The notes under the pieces: model-generated
Database searches by the model: none
The model's input: the letters and a program-made list of their open reading frames with translations, nothing else
What the model was told of the DNA's origin: nothing
Shown: positions 25,687 through 35,082 of the stretch, piece after piece
How positions within the stretch are numbered: position 1 is the stretch's first letter
Layout of the letters: the number at the start of each line of letters is the position of its first letter
Assembly (NCBI GenBank): GCA_963805405.1
Contig: CAWDUC010000020.1
Span: 930,001-994,000, forward strand
From: JAEUMG01 sp963805405
Lineage (GTDB): Bacteria; Pseudomonadota; Alphaproteobacteria; Rhizobiales; Aestuariivirgaceae
Direction of reading: 5' to 3'
Length of the DNA: 64,000 nt
Program-made: the position numbers and the translations under genes

Positions 25687-26797
25687 ATGATGACCGATAC
25701 AATCTCAACAAAGAAGTTCCTCGACGAATTGCGGCGTTACCAGAAGGGTTCGGTGACACGCCGGCACTTCCTCGGCGTGACCGGGCTCGGGCTTGCCACC
25801 GCCGTGCTGTTCGACCGCCATGCCAGGACTGAGGCCGCGCAAGGCCTATGCCGGCCCTCTCGGGCACGCTCAATCTCACCACCTGGCCCAATTACTGGTC
25901 GCAGGAGAACTACGACAATTTCACCAAGCAGACGGGCGTGCCGATCAATATTTCGGTGTTCGGCTCCAACGAGGAGATGCTCGCCAAGCTGCAGGCCGGC
26001 GGGACCGGCTGGGATGTGTTCGTCCCACCAATTACACGATCTCGACCTACAAGGATCTTGGCCTCATCGAGCCGCTCGACCTCAAGCTGATGCCGAGCTA
26101 TGACGCGTCCGCGCAGGATCCGCGTTTCCTCGGCCCGGGCACCATCGACGGCGTGACCTATGCGGTGCCGAAGGACTGGGGAACCACCGGCTTCATCGTC
26201 AATACCAAGAACGCTCCGCAAAATCCCACCAGCTGGAAGGAGTTTCATGATCTTGCGCAGGGCCCGCTCAGCGGCCGCGTGATGGTCCATGACTACCAGC
26301 TCACAACCATCGGCAACGCGCTCAAAGCTTTCGGCTATTCCTTCAACTCCCTCGATGAAAAAGAGATGGCCGACGCCGAAAAGCTGCTGCTGGCGGTCAA
26401 GCCGCATCTGTTTGGCATCAATTCCGACTATCAGCCCTCGATGCGCAATGGCGATGCCTGGATGTCGATGTGCTGGACCAACGACGCGGCCCAGCTGCAT
26501 CGCGACATCCCCGAAATGCAGTATGTGCTCGGCAAGGAGGGCGGCGAGATCTGGACCGACCACTATGCCGTTCCGAAGGGCGCGCCGAACCGCGATGCCG
26601 CCTACGCGTTCATCGACTACATCCTGACTCCGGATATCAACGCCAAGGAAATCCTGGCGCACGGGGCGCCATCCACCGATTCCCGCACCAACAAGCTGCT
26701 GCCGAAGGAGATCCTGGACAATCCGATCCTCTATCCGGCCGCAGACGCCTTGTCGCCGCTCGAATTCGGCGCGGCAGCAACGCTGACCAGCCCGTAA
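25687..26797 (+). pseudogene. PotD-like periplasmic substrate-binding protein (three indels and an early stop)
   Basis: Frame-corrected, this is a spermidine/putrescine-type solute-binding protein of about 369 residues. It has a Tat-like leader (TRRHFLGVTGLGLATAVLF), then LSGTLNLTTWPNYWSQENYD, GWDVFVPTNYTISTYKDLGL, VPKDWGTTGFIVNTKN and PNRDAAYAFIDYILTPDINA. Two +1 insertions near 25838 and 25852 and one -1 deletion near 26036 break the frame. The TAA at 26795-26797 precedes an in-frame RAEIMARFKSA that looks like the natural C-terminus, so the stop may be a substitution. The ligand is probably a small amine, judged by family only. Confidence 0.78.
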
Positions 26798-26879
26798 CGG
26801 GCCGAGATCATGGCGCGCTTCAAGTCGGCTTGAGCGCGACAGACGTTCTTGAGAATGCGCGCTCCAGAGTGCCTCCGCC

Positions 26880-26905
26880 GTCATGCCAGCGAAAGCTGGC
26901 GTGAC
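26880..26905. repeat. Palindromic intergenic repeat
   Basis: GTCATGCCAGC-GAAA-GCTGGCGTGAC is an 11-base-arm palindrome with one G-T pair. Its core resembles the GTCACGC-GCCA-GCGTGAC arm of the repeats at 49.3 and 49.8 kb, so it may belong to the same or a related intergenic repeat class. It lies between the binding-protein and permease genes of the ABC operon. Confidence 0.6.
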
Positions 26906-26929
26906 GGTGCGCGAAGGATTGCAAAGAGC

Positions 26930-27799
26930 GTGACTTCGACGAACGAATCGGTCTGCGCCTCGTCACGACGGCACTGCTGGCGCCGGCGGGGCTATTTTTC
27001 TTCTTCCTGCTGATCCTGCCGCTGATCGTGATCATCGTTTACAGCTTCGGCGAGCGTGCGCCGGCCGGCGGTTATTCGCCCGCCTTCACCTTCGACAACT
27101 ACCTGAACCTGCCGGCGCGCGGCAAAGGCCATCCTCAACACGCTGACGCTTGCGCCCTCGGCCACGTTACTCACGGCGGTCGCTGCCTATCCGATCGCCT
27201 ATTTCCTGGCGGTCAAGGTCGACCCGCGCTGGCGCCTCGCGCTGCTCGTGCTGGTGATGGCGCCGTTCTGGACGAGCCAGCTCCTGCGCTACTACGCGTG
27301 GATCCTGATCCTCGGCATCGAAGGGCATCCCCTCCTGGCTGGCGATGATCGGCATTCCTGACCTGCGCATCATCAACACGCCCTGGGCGGTGCTGATCGG
27401 AGCCGTCTACGGCTTCCTGCCGCTGATGGTGCCGCCGATCTATGTCAGCCTCGAAAAGCTCGACAAGCGACTGCTGGAGGCCTCCGCCGATCTCGGCGCC
27501 ACGCCGTGGCGGAGCTTCCTGCAGGTGACCTTGCCGATGTCTTTGCCCGGCGTCGCGACCGGTTCGATGCTGGTCTTCATCCTGCTGATGGGCGACTACA
27601 TCCTTCCGCAGTTCCTCGGCGGCGGCAAAGTCTTCTTCATCGGCAATGCACTGGTCGATCTCTTCCTGCAATCGCGCAACTGGCCGTTCGGCGCGGCACT
27701 CTCTTTGGCGCTTTGCGCCATCATGTTCGTCGCGATCTTCGTCTACATGCGCTTCGTCCTGCGGCAGTCCGAAGCTGCAGGCAGGAGGCGGTGGTATGA
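26930..27799 (+). pseudogene. PotB-type ABC permease (four indels)
   Basis: Frame-corrected, this is a 289-residue inner-membrane permease. The first helix is LLAPAGLFFFFLLILPLIVI, a periplasmic loop follows (YSPAFTFDNYLNLPAR), and then TLLTAVAAYPIAYFLA. The ATPase-contact EAA motif is LLEASADLGATPWRSFLQVT, then DYILPQFLGGGKVFFIGNAL. Indels are near 26940 (-1), 27126 (+1), 27323 (+1) and 27779 (-1), and they cancel, as the total length shows. The stop overlaps the start of the second permease (ATGA at 27796-27799). Confidence 0.75.
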
Positions 27800-28624
27800 G
27801 CGACGCTGCGCCTCTATGTCGGCTTCATCTACGTTTTCCTCTATGCGCCGATCGCGATCATCGTCATCTATTCCTTCAATTCCGGCCGCTATGCCATGGA
27901 TTGGCAGGGCTTTTCGACGCAATGGTACGGCAAGGCCTTATCCAATCCGCTGATCGTCGAGGCGCTGATCACGAGCATGATCATCGCCGCGAACGACGGC
28001 AGTGTCTCTCGGCATCATCGGCACTCTGGCAGCGCTCGGCCTGCAGCGGGTCTCGGGCTTTTGGCGCAATGTCTTTGACGGCCTGATCTATATCGCCATC
28101 ATGGTGCCGAGCGTGGTGATCGGCATCGCGACACTTGTTGCCTTCGTCACGCTGTTCAACATCGATCAATCCCTTCGTCGAGGCGCTGCTCGCCTTTCGA
28201 TTCCAGATGAGCATGCTGGACGGTGATCGCCGCGCATGTGCTGTTCAATATCGCGGTTGTCTGCCTGATCGTCCGCGCCCGGCTTGCCGGCATGGATCGC
28301 AGCCTCGTCGAGGCTTCCGAGGACCTCTACGCAACGCCGCTCGGCACCTTCCGGCAGGTGGTGCTGCCGCTTCTGCTGCCCGGCATCATTGCCGGGGCGC
28401 TGCTCGCCTTCACCTTTTCCTTCGAGGATTTCGTCATCGCCTTTTTCGTCGCGGGTTCCGACATCACGTTGCCGATCTATGTCTATTCCTCGATCCGGCG
28501 CGGGGTTACGCCGGAGATCAACGCGATCGGCACGATCGTGCTCATGACCTCGTTCACCCTCCTCATCATCGCCCAGTTCATCATGCGCGACCGCAAGCAA
28601 CGCCGCGCCGGCGCGGGAGGCTGA
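27796..28624 (+). pseudogene. PotC-type ABC permease (four indels)
   Basis: Frame-corrected, this is a 275-residue permease. It has LYVGFIYVFLYAPIAIIVIY, SFNSGRYAMDWQGFSTQWYG, the EAA motif LVEASEDLYATPLGTFRQVV and the C-terminal FVAGSDITLPIYVYSSIRRG and TPEINAIGTIVLMTSFTLLI. Four +1 insertions, near 27810, 28003, 28169 and 28222, break it, and their sum fits the length. It completes the ABC importer with the ATPase, binding protein and first permease. The Tm-1-like gene begins two bases after its stop. Confidence 0.77.
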
Positions 28625-28625
28625 C

Positions 28626-29846
28626 ATGACAAAACCAGGCTCCGTCGCCTATGTTGCCGGCACGTTCGACACCAAACGGGCAGAACATGAATTTCTGCGC
28701 GACCGCATCGCGGCACAGGGCATCGATGTTCTCACCGTAGATCTGTCGACCTCCGGCAAAGGCGGTAGCACCAACATCTCCGCGGAGACGGTGGCCTCAC
28801 ACCATCCCGGTGGCCGCGATGCCGTTTTCACCGGCGACCGCGGCAGCGCCATCATCGCCATGGGCGAAGCGTTTGCGCATTTCATTCAGACCCGTCCAGA
28901 CCTTGGCGGATTGATCTCAGCCGGTGGTTCGGGCGGCACCTCGCTTGCCACCCCTGCCATGCGCGCTCTGCCCATCGGTGTGCCCAAGATCATGGTCTCG
29001 ACGCTCGCCTCCGGCAATGTCGCGCCTTATGTCGGGCCGGCCGACATCTGCATGATGTATCCGGTCACCGATGTCCAAGGCCTCAACCGGATATCGGAAC
29101 AGGTTCTCGCCAATGCCGCGCATGCCTTGGCCGGCATGATGAGGTTCGCGCTACCACCGCGCGCGAGCGCGCGCCCGGCGATCGGCCTCACCATGTTCGG
29201 CGTGACGACGCCTTGCGTCCAGATGGTCACCAGGCAGCTCGAAACCCAGTATGACTGCCTCGTCTTCCATGCGACAGGCACCGGCGGGCAATCCTTCGAA
29301 AAGCTGATCGAATCCGGCGCCTTTGTCGGCGTGCTCGACATCACCACGACGGAAATCGCAGATCTCCTGATGGGTGGTATTCTTTCTGCTGGCGAAGACC
29401 GGCTCGGCGCCATCATCCGCACGAAGACGCCTTATGTCGGCTCGGTCGGTGCGCTCGACATGGTGAATTTCGCCGCGAAGAGCACGGTTCCCGCGCATTA
29501 CGCCGAGCGCAATCTCTATGTCCACGGGCCGCATGTGACATTGATGCGAACGACGCCCGAAGAGAATGCGCGGATGGGCACATGGATCGCCGAGCGGCTC
29601 AACCGGATGGAGGGACCGGTGCGTTTCCTCCTGCCGCGCAAGGGCGTGTCGCTCATCGACGTGCCGGGCAAGCCCTTCCACGATCCTGTCGCGGATCAAG
29701 CTCTGTTCAGCGCGATCGAGGCGACGTTTGAACCGGCGGCCAATCGCAAACTCGTGTCGCTCGATCTTGAGATCAACGACCCGAAATTCGCCGACGCGCT
29801 GGTATCGGCCTTCGCGGAGATTGTTGGCGCGCGCGATGCTGCATAG
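28626..29846 (+). CDS. Tm-1-like ATP-binding domain protein (UPF0261)
   Basis: A 406-residue intact protein of the UPF0261/Tm-1-like ATP-binding family, the N-terminal half of the tomato Tm-1 resistance protein. Hallmarks are VAYVAGTFDTKRAEHEFLRD, GLISAGGSGGTSLATPAMRA, PIGVPKIMVSTLASGNVAPY and GLTMFGVTTPCVQMVTRQLE. Bacterial members bind nucleotide and are usually found with a phosphoenolpyruvate-hydrolase-like TIM-barrel protein, but no such partner gene is seen here. It is the last gene of the ABC importer operon, which suggests that it acts on the imported solute. The activity is unknown. Confidence 0.88.
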   Translation: MTKPGSVAYVAGTFDTKRAEHEFLRDRIAAQGIDVLTVDLSTSGKGGSTNISAETVASHHPGGRDAVFTGDRGSAIIAMGEAFAHFIQTRPDLGGLISAGGSGGTSLATPAMRALPIGVPKIMVSTLASGNVAPYVGPADICMMYPVTDVQGLNRISEQVLANAAHALAGMMRFALPPRASARPAIGLTMFGVTTPCVQMVTRQLETQYDCLVFHATGTGGQSFEKLIESGAFVGVLDITTTEIADLLMGGILSAGEDRLGAIIRTKTPYVGSVGALDMVNFAAKSTVPAHYAERNLYVHGPHVTLMRTTPEENARMGTWIAERLNRMEGPVRFLLPRKGVSLIDVPGKPFHDPVADQALFSAIEATFEPAANRKLVSLDLEINDPKFADALVSAFAEIVGARDAA

Positions 29847-29916
29847 CCTCACGCGTTTTGCGACAGCTCGTCGCCCAAGGGGATTCTGCGAGATGCGCAT
29901 GATAGCTGCAATCCGC

Positions 29917-30850
29917 TCATCCATGCCTTCGGGTGGGCAGCGTCATGGCGATGACACCGGCCACAACGCAGGCCAGCCCAATCCACGCTGTTGACGAAGG
30001 CGTTTCTCGGAGGAACAGGACGCTGATCGCAACACCGATCGGCACCCGAAGATACGCTTGCGCGGTCGTGCCTACCGAACCGAGCGTGTGCAGGAGCCGG
30101 AAATAGATCACGAAAGCAAGCGCGGTCGAGAAGACCGCGAGAGCAAGGAGCGCGAGAACGGAACCGGTGCTCGGCGCCAAGGTCCAAGGGTGATCGACAA
30201 TGATGCTGGCTGGGGCAAGGAGCGCAGCGCCGCAGATCAGTGAACCTGCTGCCGGCATCATCGGATCGAGGCCCTTGAAGTTCTTGCCGAAGATCGCAGC
30301 TCCGGCATAGCAGATCGTGGCGGCGACAATGGCGAGTTGCGCCCACATTTCGTGTCCCAAGCCGTCGAGTGCTTCGAACTCCCACGATCAGGCCTATTCC
30401 AATCAGCCCTGCCGCAACGCCGAACAGTTTGCGGTTTGTGACAGGCTCGTGGCGCGTGATCAGCGCGGTCAGCAGGAACGTGAAGATTGGCGAGGTGGAA
30501 TTCAAGATCGTCGCAAGGCCTGCATCGGTCGTCTGTTCGGCCCATGCGATCAGAGTAAAAGGTACGACGCTGTTGAGGCAGGCTTGAATCAGGAAGCGTT
30601 CCCAAGTCCCTCGATCATTCGGCAGCTTCAACCCGCGCAGTCTGAGGATGGCAACAAGAATGGCCCCGGCAATCAGGGTTCTGGCAGCGATCAGCGTAAC
30701 CGGCGGAATAGTGTCAACGCCGATCTTGATAAAGGTATAGGACGCCCCCCAAAGCGTCGAAAGAACCAGAAGCAACGCCAGCTCCGTTGCCATGCTCGTC
30801 TTGCCGACCATCATGTTCCCGCTTTTTATCGACGCGATATCGTTCGCCAT
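29917..30850 (-). CDS. EamA/DMT-family transporter (one frameshift)
   Basis: About 310 residues and ten membrane helices in two EamA repeats: LVLSTLWGASYTFIKIGVD then LTALITRHEPVTNRKLFGV, and TICYAGAAIFGKNFKGLDPM then AYLRVPIGVAISVLFLRETP. The family exports metabolites such as amino acids, nucleosides and drugs. One extra base near 30377 shifts the frame within VGVEALDGLGHEMWAQ, and removing it makes the length a multiple of three. The first ATG at 30850 is used, although a Met near residue 13 is also possible. It is divergent from an ArsR-like regulator gene 89 bases away. Confidence 0.85.
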
Positions 30851-30939
30851 TCTTATGGGGAGTTGGGGTACGGAATGTTTCGGTGTCGGCCGAACTATCG
30901 CACGCTGACGGCGCAGGGTTCGGCTGCTAGACTTTCGGC

Positions 30940-31668
30940 ATGTCGAACGTCGCCTCCGGGAATACGATTGCAGAGGTTGCAAGCCTGATCGGGGATGCAG
31001 CGCGCGCCAATATGCTTTCCGCCTTGATGGGCGGGCAGGCATTGACGGCGGGCGAGCTGGCGCGACACGCCGGCGTCACCGCGCAGACCACCAGCGGCCA
31101 TCTCGGCAAGCTGGCGGAAGCCCAGTTGATTGCCGTCGAGAAGCAGGGACGGCATCGTTATTATCGGCTTGCCTCGCCCGACGTGGCTCATGCGATCCAT
31201 GCCTTGATGGCGGTCGCAGCGAGCGGGCCGAAGCGTCATCATCCGATCGGCCCCAAGGACGAGGCGTTGCGGCTTGCCCGCACCTGCTACGACCATATGG
31301 CAGGCCGGCTTGCCATCGCACTTGCCGACAGCCTGACCGGCAAAGGCTACGTGCTGCTCGCGGACGGAGCCGGCCTCATCACGGATGAGGGACAGCGCTT
31401 CTTCTGCGATTTCGGCATCGATCTGGATGCAGCACACCAATCAAAGCGTCCGCTCTGCCGGACCTGTCTCGATTGGAGCGAGAGACGACCACACCTGGCT
31501 GGACGCCTGGGCGCCGCCCTCCTTGATCGGTCTCTTGTTCGCGGTTGGATCAGCCGCACGGCGGAAAGCCGCGCGCTCCGCATCACGCGCGCCGGCGAAA
31601 TTGGCTTTGGTGGCACATTCGATCTTCCATCCGATTGGCGGACAGCACCAATATCCCATTACCGCTGA
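30940..31668 (+). CDS. ArsR-like winged-helix transcriptional regulator
   Basis: A 242-residue regulator. The ArsR-type winged helix covers residues 1-85 (SLIGDAARANMLSALMGGQA, HAGVTAQTTSGHLGKLAEAQ, RHRYYRLASPDVAHAI). The long C-terminal domain has an unusual CRTCLDWSERRPHLAGRLGA segment, which I have seen in a subgroup of ArsR-like proteins encoded next to transporters. A metal-binding role for its cysteines is possible but unproven. Divergent from the EamA transporter, which is its likely target. Confidence 0.85.
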   Translation: MSNVASGNTIAEVASLIGDAARANMLSALMGGQALTAGELARHAGVTAQTTSGHLGKLAEAQLIAVEKQGRHRYYRLASPDVAHAIHALMAVAASGPKRHHPIGPKDEALRLARTCYDHMAGRLAIALADSLTGKGYVLLADGAGLITDEGQRFFCDFGIDLDAAHQSKRPLCRTCLDWSERRPHLAGRLGAALLDRSLVRGWISRTAESRALRITRAGEIGFGGTFDLPSDWRTAPISHYR

Positions 31669-31787
31669 CATTTTCGACAGCCGGGCGTGCTTCATCCTTC
31701 TCCGGGGCGCCGATATTCATATTGAGGCCCTGAACTCTCTGGAACCAATAAGGAACGCTCGCTGCCAGGATGCCCCTAGAACGGCCA

Positions 31788-31811
31788 TAGGAGGCCGCTG
31801 GAGGCCTCCTA
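31788..31811. repeat. Hairpin inside a structured intergenic region
   Basis: The 269 bases between the ArsR-like gene and acoC (31669-31937) hold no gene that I can support. They contain a 9-base hairpin TAGGAGGCC-GCTGGA-GGCCTCCTA, two copies of CCTAGAAC (near 31775 and 31839), and a CCACCTA/TAGGTGG pair about 30 bases apart. The composition is lower in GC than that of the neighbours. The hairpin may terminate the ArsR-like gene or, on the other strand, the acoXABC transcript. Confidence 0.45.
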
Positions 31812-31937
31812 GGGTGTTGGTAGTAGGGGGTGGGTACCACCTAGAACAAAAAGCGAAAACGAACCGGTTAGGTGGGGTCTAGCAGCGATTTCTATCTATA
31901 GGTGTATTTCCCGCAACCTTAGAAGGAAATAGCGGAG

Positions 31938-33053
31938 TTAGCCCTTCCCCGCCACCTGCTCCTTGATCAGCGAGGTCACCTTGGACGCCTTCTCCATATG
32001 CGGCATATGTCCGGCGCCTTCGATGATCTCGACGCGCGCGCCCTTGGCGTTCGCGGCATGGGCAACGGGGATGATCTGATCCTCCTTGCCCCAGATCACC
32101 AAGGCCGGGATGGCGGGCTTCAGCGAGCTAGACAGAATGTCCTTCTGCTTGCCGCCGGGCGCGAAGCCGTCGGCCAGGCTGCGCAAGGCCGAAACCACGC
32201 CATCGAGGCGCTTATATTTCAGCACCTCATCCATCATCTGGCGGCTGACCAGGCTCTGGTCGGCGAATAGCTTGCCGAGCAGGTCTTTCAGATCCCGCCG
32301 CGAACTCGCAGCGACGAAACCGTTGATGTAGTCGATGTTGATCTCGGGCCCCAGACCGGCTGGCGCCACCAGGCTCAGTGACTTCACGCGCCCCGGTGCC
32401 GAACGAGCAAGCTCCATCGCGATGGCGCCGCCCAGCGAATGACCCACGAGATGGGCCTTCTCGATGCCAAGCGATTCCATGAAGGAGACAACAGTACGGG
32501 CGAGCCCCGCTACTGTCGGGTCGGCGATCTTCTTCGTCGACTGGCCGTGGCCCGGCAAGTCGAGCGCATAGGTCGTCGCCCCTTCCGCAAGGCCGTCGAC
32601 ATTGAACATCCAGGTCACGAGATCGCCGCCGAAACCGTGAATGAGGATGACGTTCTCGGCGCCCTCCCCCTTCTTGGCATAGCGGAGCTTGCCGCCGTCA
32701 ACATCGACGAAAAGCGGCGCATCGGCTTCGGCCTCGCCTTCGTCTTCGGAGGCCGGCGTCACATAGCCCGAGACGAATTCGTCGATCTCGGTTTCGGGAA
32801 CTGCGGGATCGGCTATCACACCAATAAGCGCCTTGACCGGATACACCACATCGACCTCGCCGACGGCGCGCCGCAGGACGCCGCCTTCCGGTGCCTCGAA
32901 GGAGCCCGCAATCTTGTCGGTCTCGATTTCGAGGATGGAGTCGCCGGGCTTTATCTCAGCGCCGGGAGCGATGAGCCAACTGGTGAGCTTCCCCTCCTTC
33001 ATGGAGAGGCCCCATTTCGGCATGACGATCGGAACGATACGCTTATCGGTCAT
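31938..33053 (-). CDS. acoC: Acetoin dehydrogenase E2 component (lipoyl domain plus hydrolase fold)
   Basis: A 371-residue protein joining an N-terminal lipoyl domain (VMPKWGLSMKEGKLTSWLIA, ILEIETDKIAGSFEAPEGG with the lipoylated Lys) to an alpha/beta-hydrolase-like acyltransferase domain (VILIHGFGGDLVTWMF, ALDLPGHGQST, AHLVGHSLGGAIAMEL, EGAGHMPHMEK). This fusion is characteristic of AcoC, which accepts the acetyl group in acetoin cleavage, and is unlike the chloramphenicol-acetyltransferase-like E2 of pyruvate dehydrogenase. It is the third catalytic gene after acoA and acoB, 7 bases after acoB. No dedicated E3 (acoL) gene is present here. Confidence 0.92.
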   Translation of the reverse strand: MTDKRIVPIVMPKWGLSMKEGKLTSWLIAPGAEIKPGDSILEIETDKIAGSFEAPEGGVLRRAVGEVDVVYPVKALIGVIADPAVPETEIDEFVSGYVTPASEDEGEAEADAPLFVDVDGGKLRYAKKGEGAENVILIHGFGGDLVTWMFNVDGLAEGATTYALDLPGHGQSTKKIADPTVAGLARTVVSFMESLGIEKAHLVGHSLGGAIAMELARSAPGRVKSLSLVAPAGLGPEINIDYINGFVAASSRRDLKDLLGKLFADQSLVSRQMMDEVLKYKRLDGVVSALRSLADGFAPGGKQKDILSSSLKPAIPALVIWGKEDQIIPVAHAANAKGARVEIIEGAGHMPHMEKASKVTSLIKEQVAGKG

Positions 33054-33060
33054 CTCTTAC

Positions 33061-34068
33061 TCACTTGGCCATGGTGCGTTGGACGGCGGCGGAAATCTGC
33101 GCCGCGCTCGGAATGTAGATATCTTCAAGCGCCGGCGAGAACGGAACCGGGGAGTGCGGCGCGGTCACCATTTCAATTCCGGCTTTCAGCGACTTGAAGG
33201 CATCCTGCGCCACTTTCGCAGAGACGTCGGAGGCAATCGAGCAGCGCGGGTGGGCCTCGTCGACACAGACCAGGCGGCCGGTACGCGCGACGCTGTCAAG
33301 CACCGTGTCCCAATCGATCGGCGACAGGGTGCGCAGATCGATCACTTCGCACTCCACACCCTTCTTGGCTAGCGCATCGGCCGCATCCATGGCGCGATGG
33401 ACCATGAGACCATAGGAAACGATGGTCACGTCATCGCCGTCACGTGCGATGTTCGCTTCGGCAAAGGGGATCGTATAGGACTCCTCGGGCACGTCCATCT
33501 CGGCACCGTAGAGATTCTTGTGCTCGCAGAAGATCACCGGATCATTGTCGCGGATCGACTGGATCAACAATCCCTTGGCATCATAGGCGTTGGACGGACA
33601 GACAACCTTCAACCCTGGGATATGGGTGAAGAGCGGCGTCAGCATTTGCGAATGCTGAGCCGCCGCACGGAAACCGGCACCGACCATGGCGCGGATTACG
33701 ACCGGCGTCTCGGCCTTGCCGCCGAACATGTATTTGAACTTCGCGGCCTGGTTGAAGATCTGGTCGAAACAGACGCCCATGAAGTCGAGGAACATGAGCT
33801 CCGCAACCGGGCGCATGCCACAGGCGGCGGCTCCCACCGCGGCGCCGACATAGGCCGATTCCGACAATGGCGTGTCAAGAACCCTGCCCGGATGCTTGTG
33901 ATAGAGGCCCTTGGTGACGCCGAGCGCGCCGCCCCAGGCGTCGAGTTCGCCTTCGCCGCCCGCGCCGCCGGCAATATCCTCACCCATGATGAACACGGTG
34001 GGATCGCGGGCCATTTCCTGGTCGAGCGCCTCGTTGATTGCCTGGCGCATGCTGATCTTGCGAGCCAT
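33061..34068 (-). CDS. acoB: Acetoin dehydrogenase E1 component, beta subunit
   Basis: A 335-residue transketolase-like E1 beta subunit. It starts MARKISMRQAINEALDQEMA and carries FIMGEDIAGGAGGEGELDAW, LDTPLSESAYVGAAVGAAAC, RPVAELMFLDFMGVCFDQIF, the C-terminal DLRTLSPIDWDTVLDSVART and the ending AEISAAVQRTM-type helix. With AcoA it forms the TPP-dependent E1 that cleaves acetoin to acetaldehyde and an acetyl group. It starts 14 bases after acoA and 7 bases before acoC, so the operon is tight. Confidence 0.91.
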   Translation of the reverse strand: MARKISMRQAINEALDQEMARDPTVFIMGEDIAGGAGGEGELDAWGGALGVTKGLYHKHPGRVLDTPLSESAYVGAAVGAAACGMRPVAELMFLDFMGVCFDQIFNQAAKFKYMFGGKAETPVVIRAMVGAGFRAAAQHSQMLTPLFTHIPGLKVVCPSNAYDAKGLLIQSIRDNDPVIFCEHKNLYGAEMDVPEESYTIPFAEANIARDGDDVTIVSYGLMVHRAMDAADALAKKGVECEVIDLRTLSPIDWDTVLDSVARTGRLVCVDEAHPRCSIASDVSAKVAQDAFKSLKAGIEMVTAPHSPVPFSPALEDIYIPSAAQISAAVQRTMAK

Positions 34069-34082
34069 ATGCCTGTTCCCCC

Positions 34083-35066
34083 TCAGTAAGACACGTAGAC
34101 GTCGGTCAAAAGCTCGGCCGCTGCCGGCGACGGCGCCGACTTGGCGAAAGCTGCCGATTCTTCGATAAGCTGGGCCGCTTCCTTGTCGATCTTTTCGAGT
34201 TCGGCGGGCGTCACGACGCCAGCCTCGACGATGCGGCTCGAGAACAGCTTGATGCAGTCCTTATTGGCGCGGATATCGTCGAGTTCGCCTTTGCCACGAT
34301 AGAGCTGCTGGTCGCCCTCGAAATGGCCGTAGAAGCGAACCATCTTGCATTCGAGCAGCGATGGACCGCCGCCCTCGCGCGCGCGCTTGATAATTTCACC
34401 CGCCGTCTCATAGACCGCGAAGAAATCGGTGCCGTCGACGGTCACGCCCGGCAGGCCGAAGCCGGCGGCGCGATCGACATAGGAGTCGACCGCAACCGCA
34501 TAGTCGCGATGCGTCGATTCCGCATAGCCGTTGTTCTCGACGACGAAGATGACTGGCAAATTCCAGACGGCCGCGAGATTAAGGCTTTCGAGAAACGTGC
34601 CCTGGTTCGAAGCGCCATCACCGACAAAAGAGATACTCACGCCGCCATCACCGCGATACTTGGCCGCGAGTGCGGCACCACAGGCGAGCGGTGCACCGGC
34701 ACCCAAGATGCCATTGGCGCCCATCATCCCCTTGGAGAGATCGGCGATATGCATCGAGCCGCCCTTGCCGCGGCAGGAGCCGGCGGCCTTGCCGAAGATC
34801 TCCGCCATCATGCTTCTCACATCGACGCCCTTGGCGATGCAGTGGCCATGGCCACGATGCGTCGAGGCGATGCGATCCGTATCCGTCAGATGCATCATGA
34901 TTCCGGTGCCGGCGGCTTCCTCGCCAGCATAGAGATGCACGAAGCCCGGAATATCGCCCTTGGCGAATTCGGCATGCAGACGTTCCTCGAATTCGCGGAT
35001 CGTTCGCATCGTGCGGTAGGCGTCGAGCAATTTCTCCTTGCTCAGCGGAAATGGATTCTTGGCCAT
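34083..35066 (-). CDS. acoA: Acetoin dehydrogenase E1 component, alpha subunit
   Basis: A 327-residue TPP-binding E1 alpha subunit. It has RTIREFEERLHAEFAKGDIP, GFVHLYAGEEAAGTGIMMHL, STHRGHGHCIAKGVDVRSMM, GGSMHIADLSKGMMGANGIL, and the TPP motif FVGDGASNQGTFLESLNLAA ending in FVVENNGYAESTH. Intact and of normal length. It follows acoX by 16 bases with a GGAGAACAGGAAG ribosome site. The acoA-acoB-acoC order with AcoX upstream distinguishes it from pyruvate dehydrogenase E1. Confidence 0.91.
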   Translation of the reverse strand: MAKNPFPLSKEKLLDAYRTMRTIREFEERLHAEFAKGDIPGFVHLYAGEEAAGTGIMMHLTDTDRIASTHRGHGHCIAKGVDVRSMMAEIFGKAAGSCRGKGGSMHIADLSKGMMGANGILGAGAPLACGAALAAKYRGDGGVSISFVGDGASNQGTFLESLNLAAVWNLPVIFVVENNGYAESTHRDYAVAVDSYVDRAAGFGLPGVTVDGTDFFAVYETAGEIIKRAREGGGPSLLECKMVRFYGHFEGDQQLYRGKGELDDIRANKDCIKLFSSRIVEAGVVTPAELEKIDKEAAQLIEESAAFAKSAPSPAAAELLTDVYVSY

Positions 35067-35082
35067 GCTTCCTGTTCTCCCA

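Noticed and set aside
20425..28624. Genuine tiny overlapping genes in the broken operons
   Set aside because: The fragments join into single complete proteins of known families when single bases are added or removed, so they are not separate genes.
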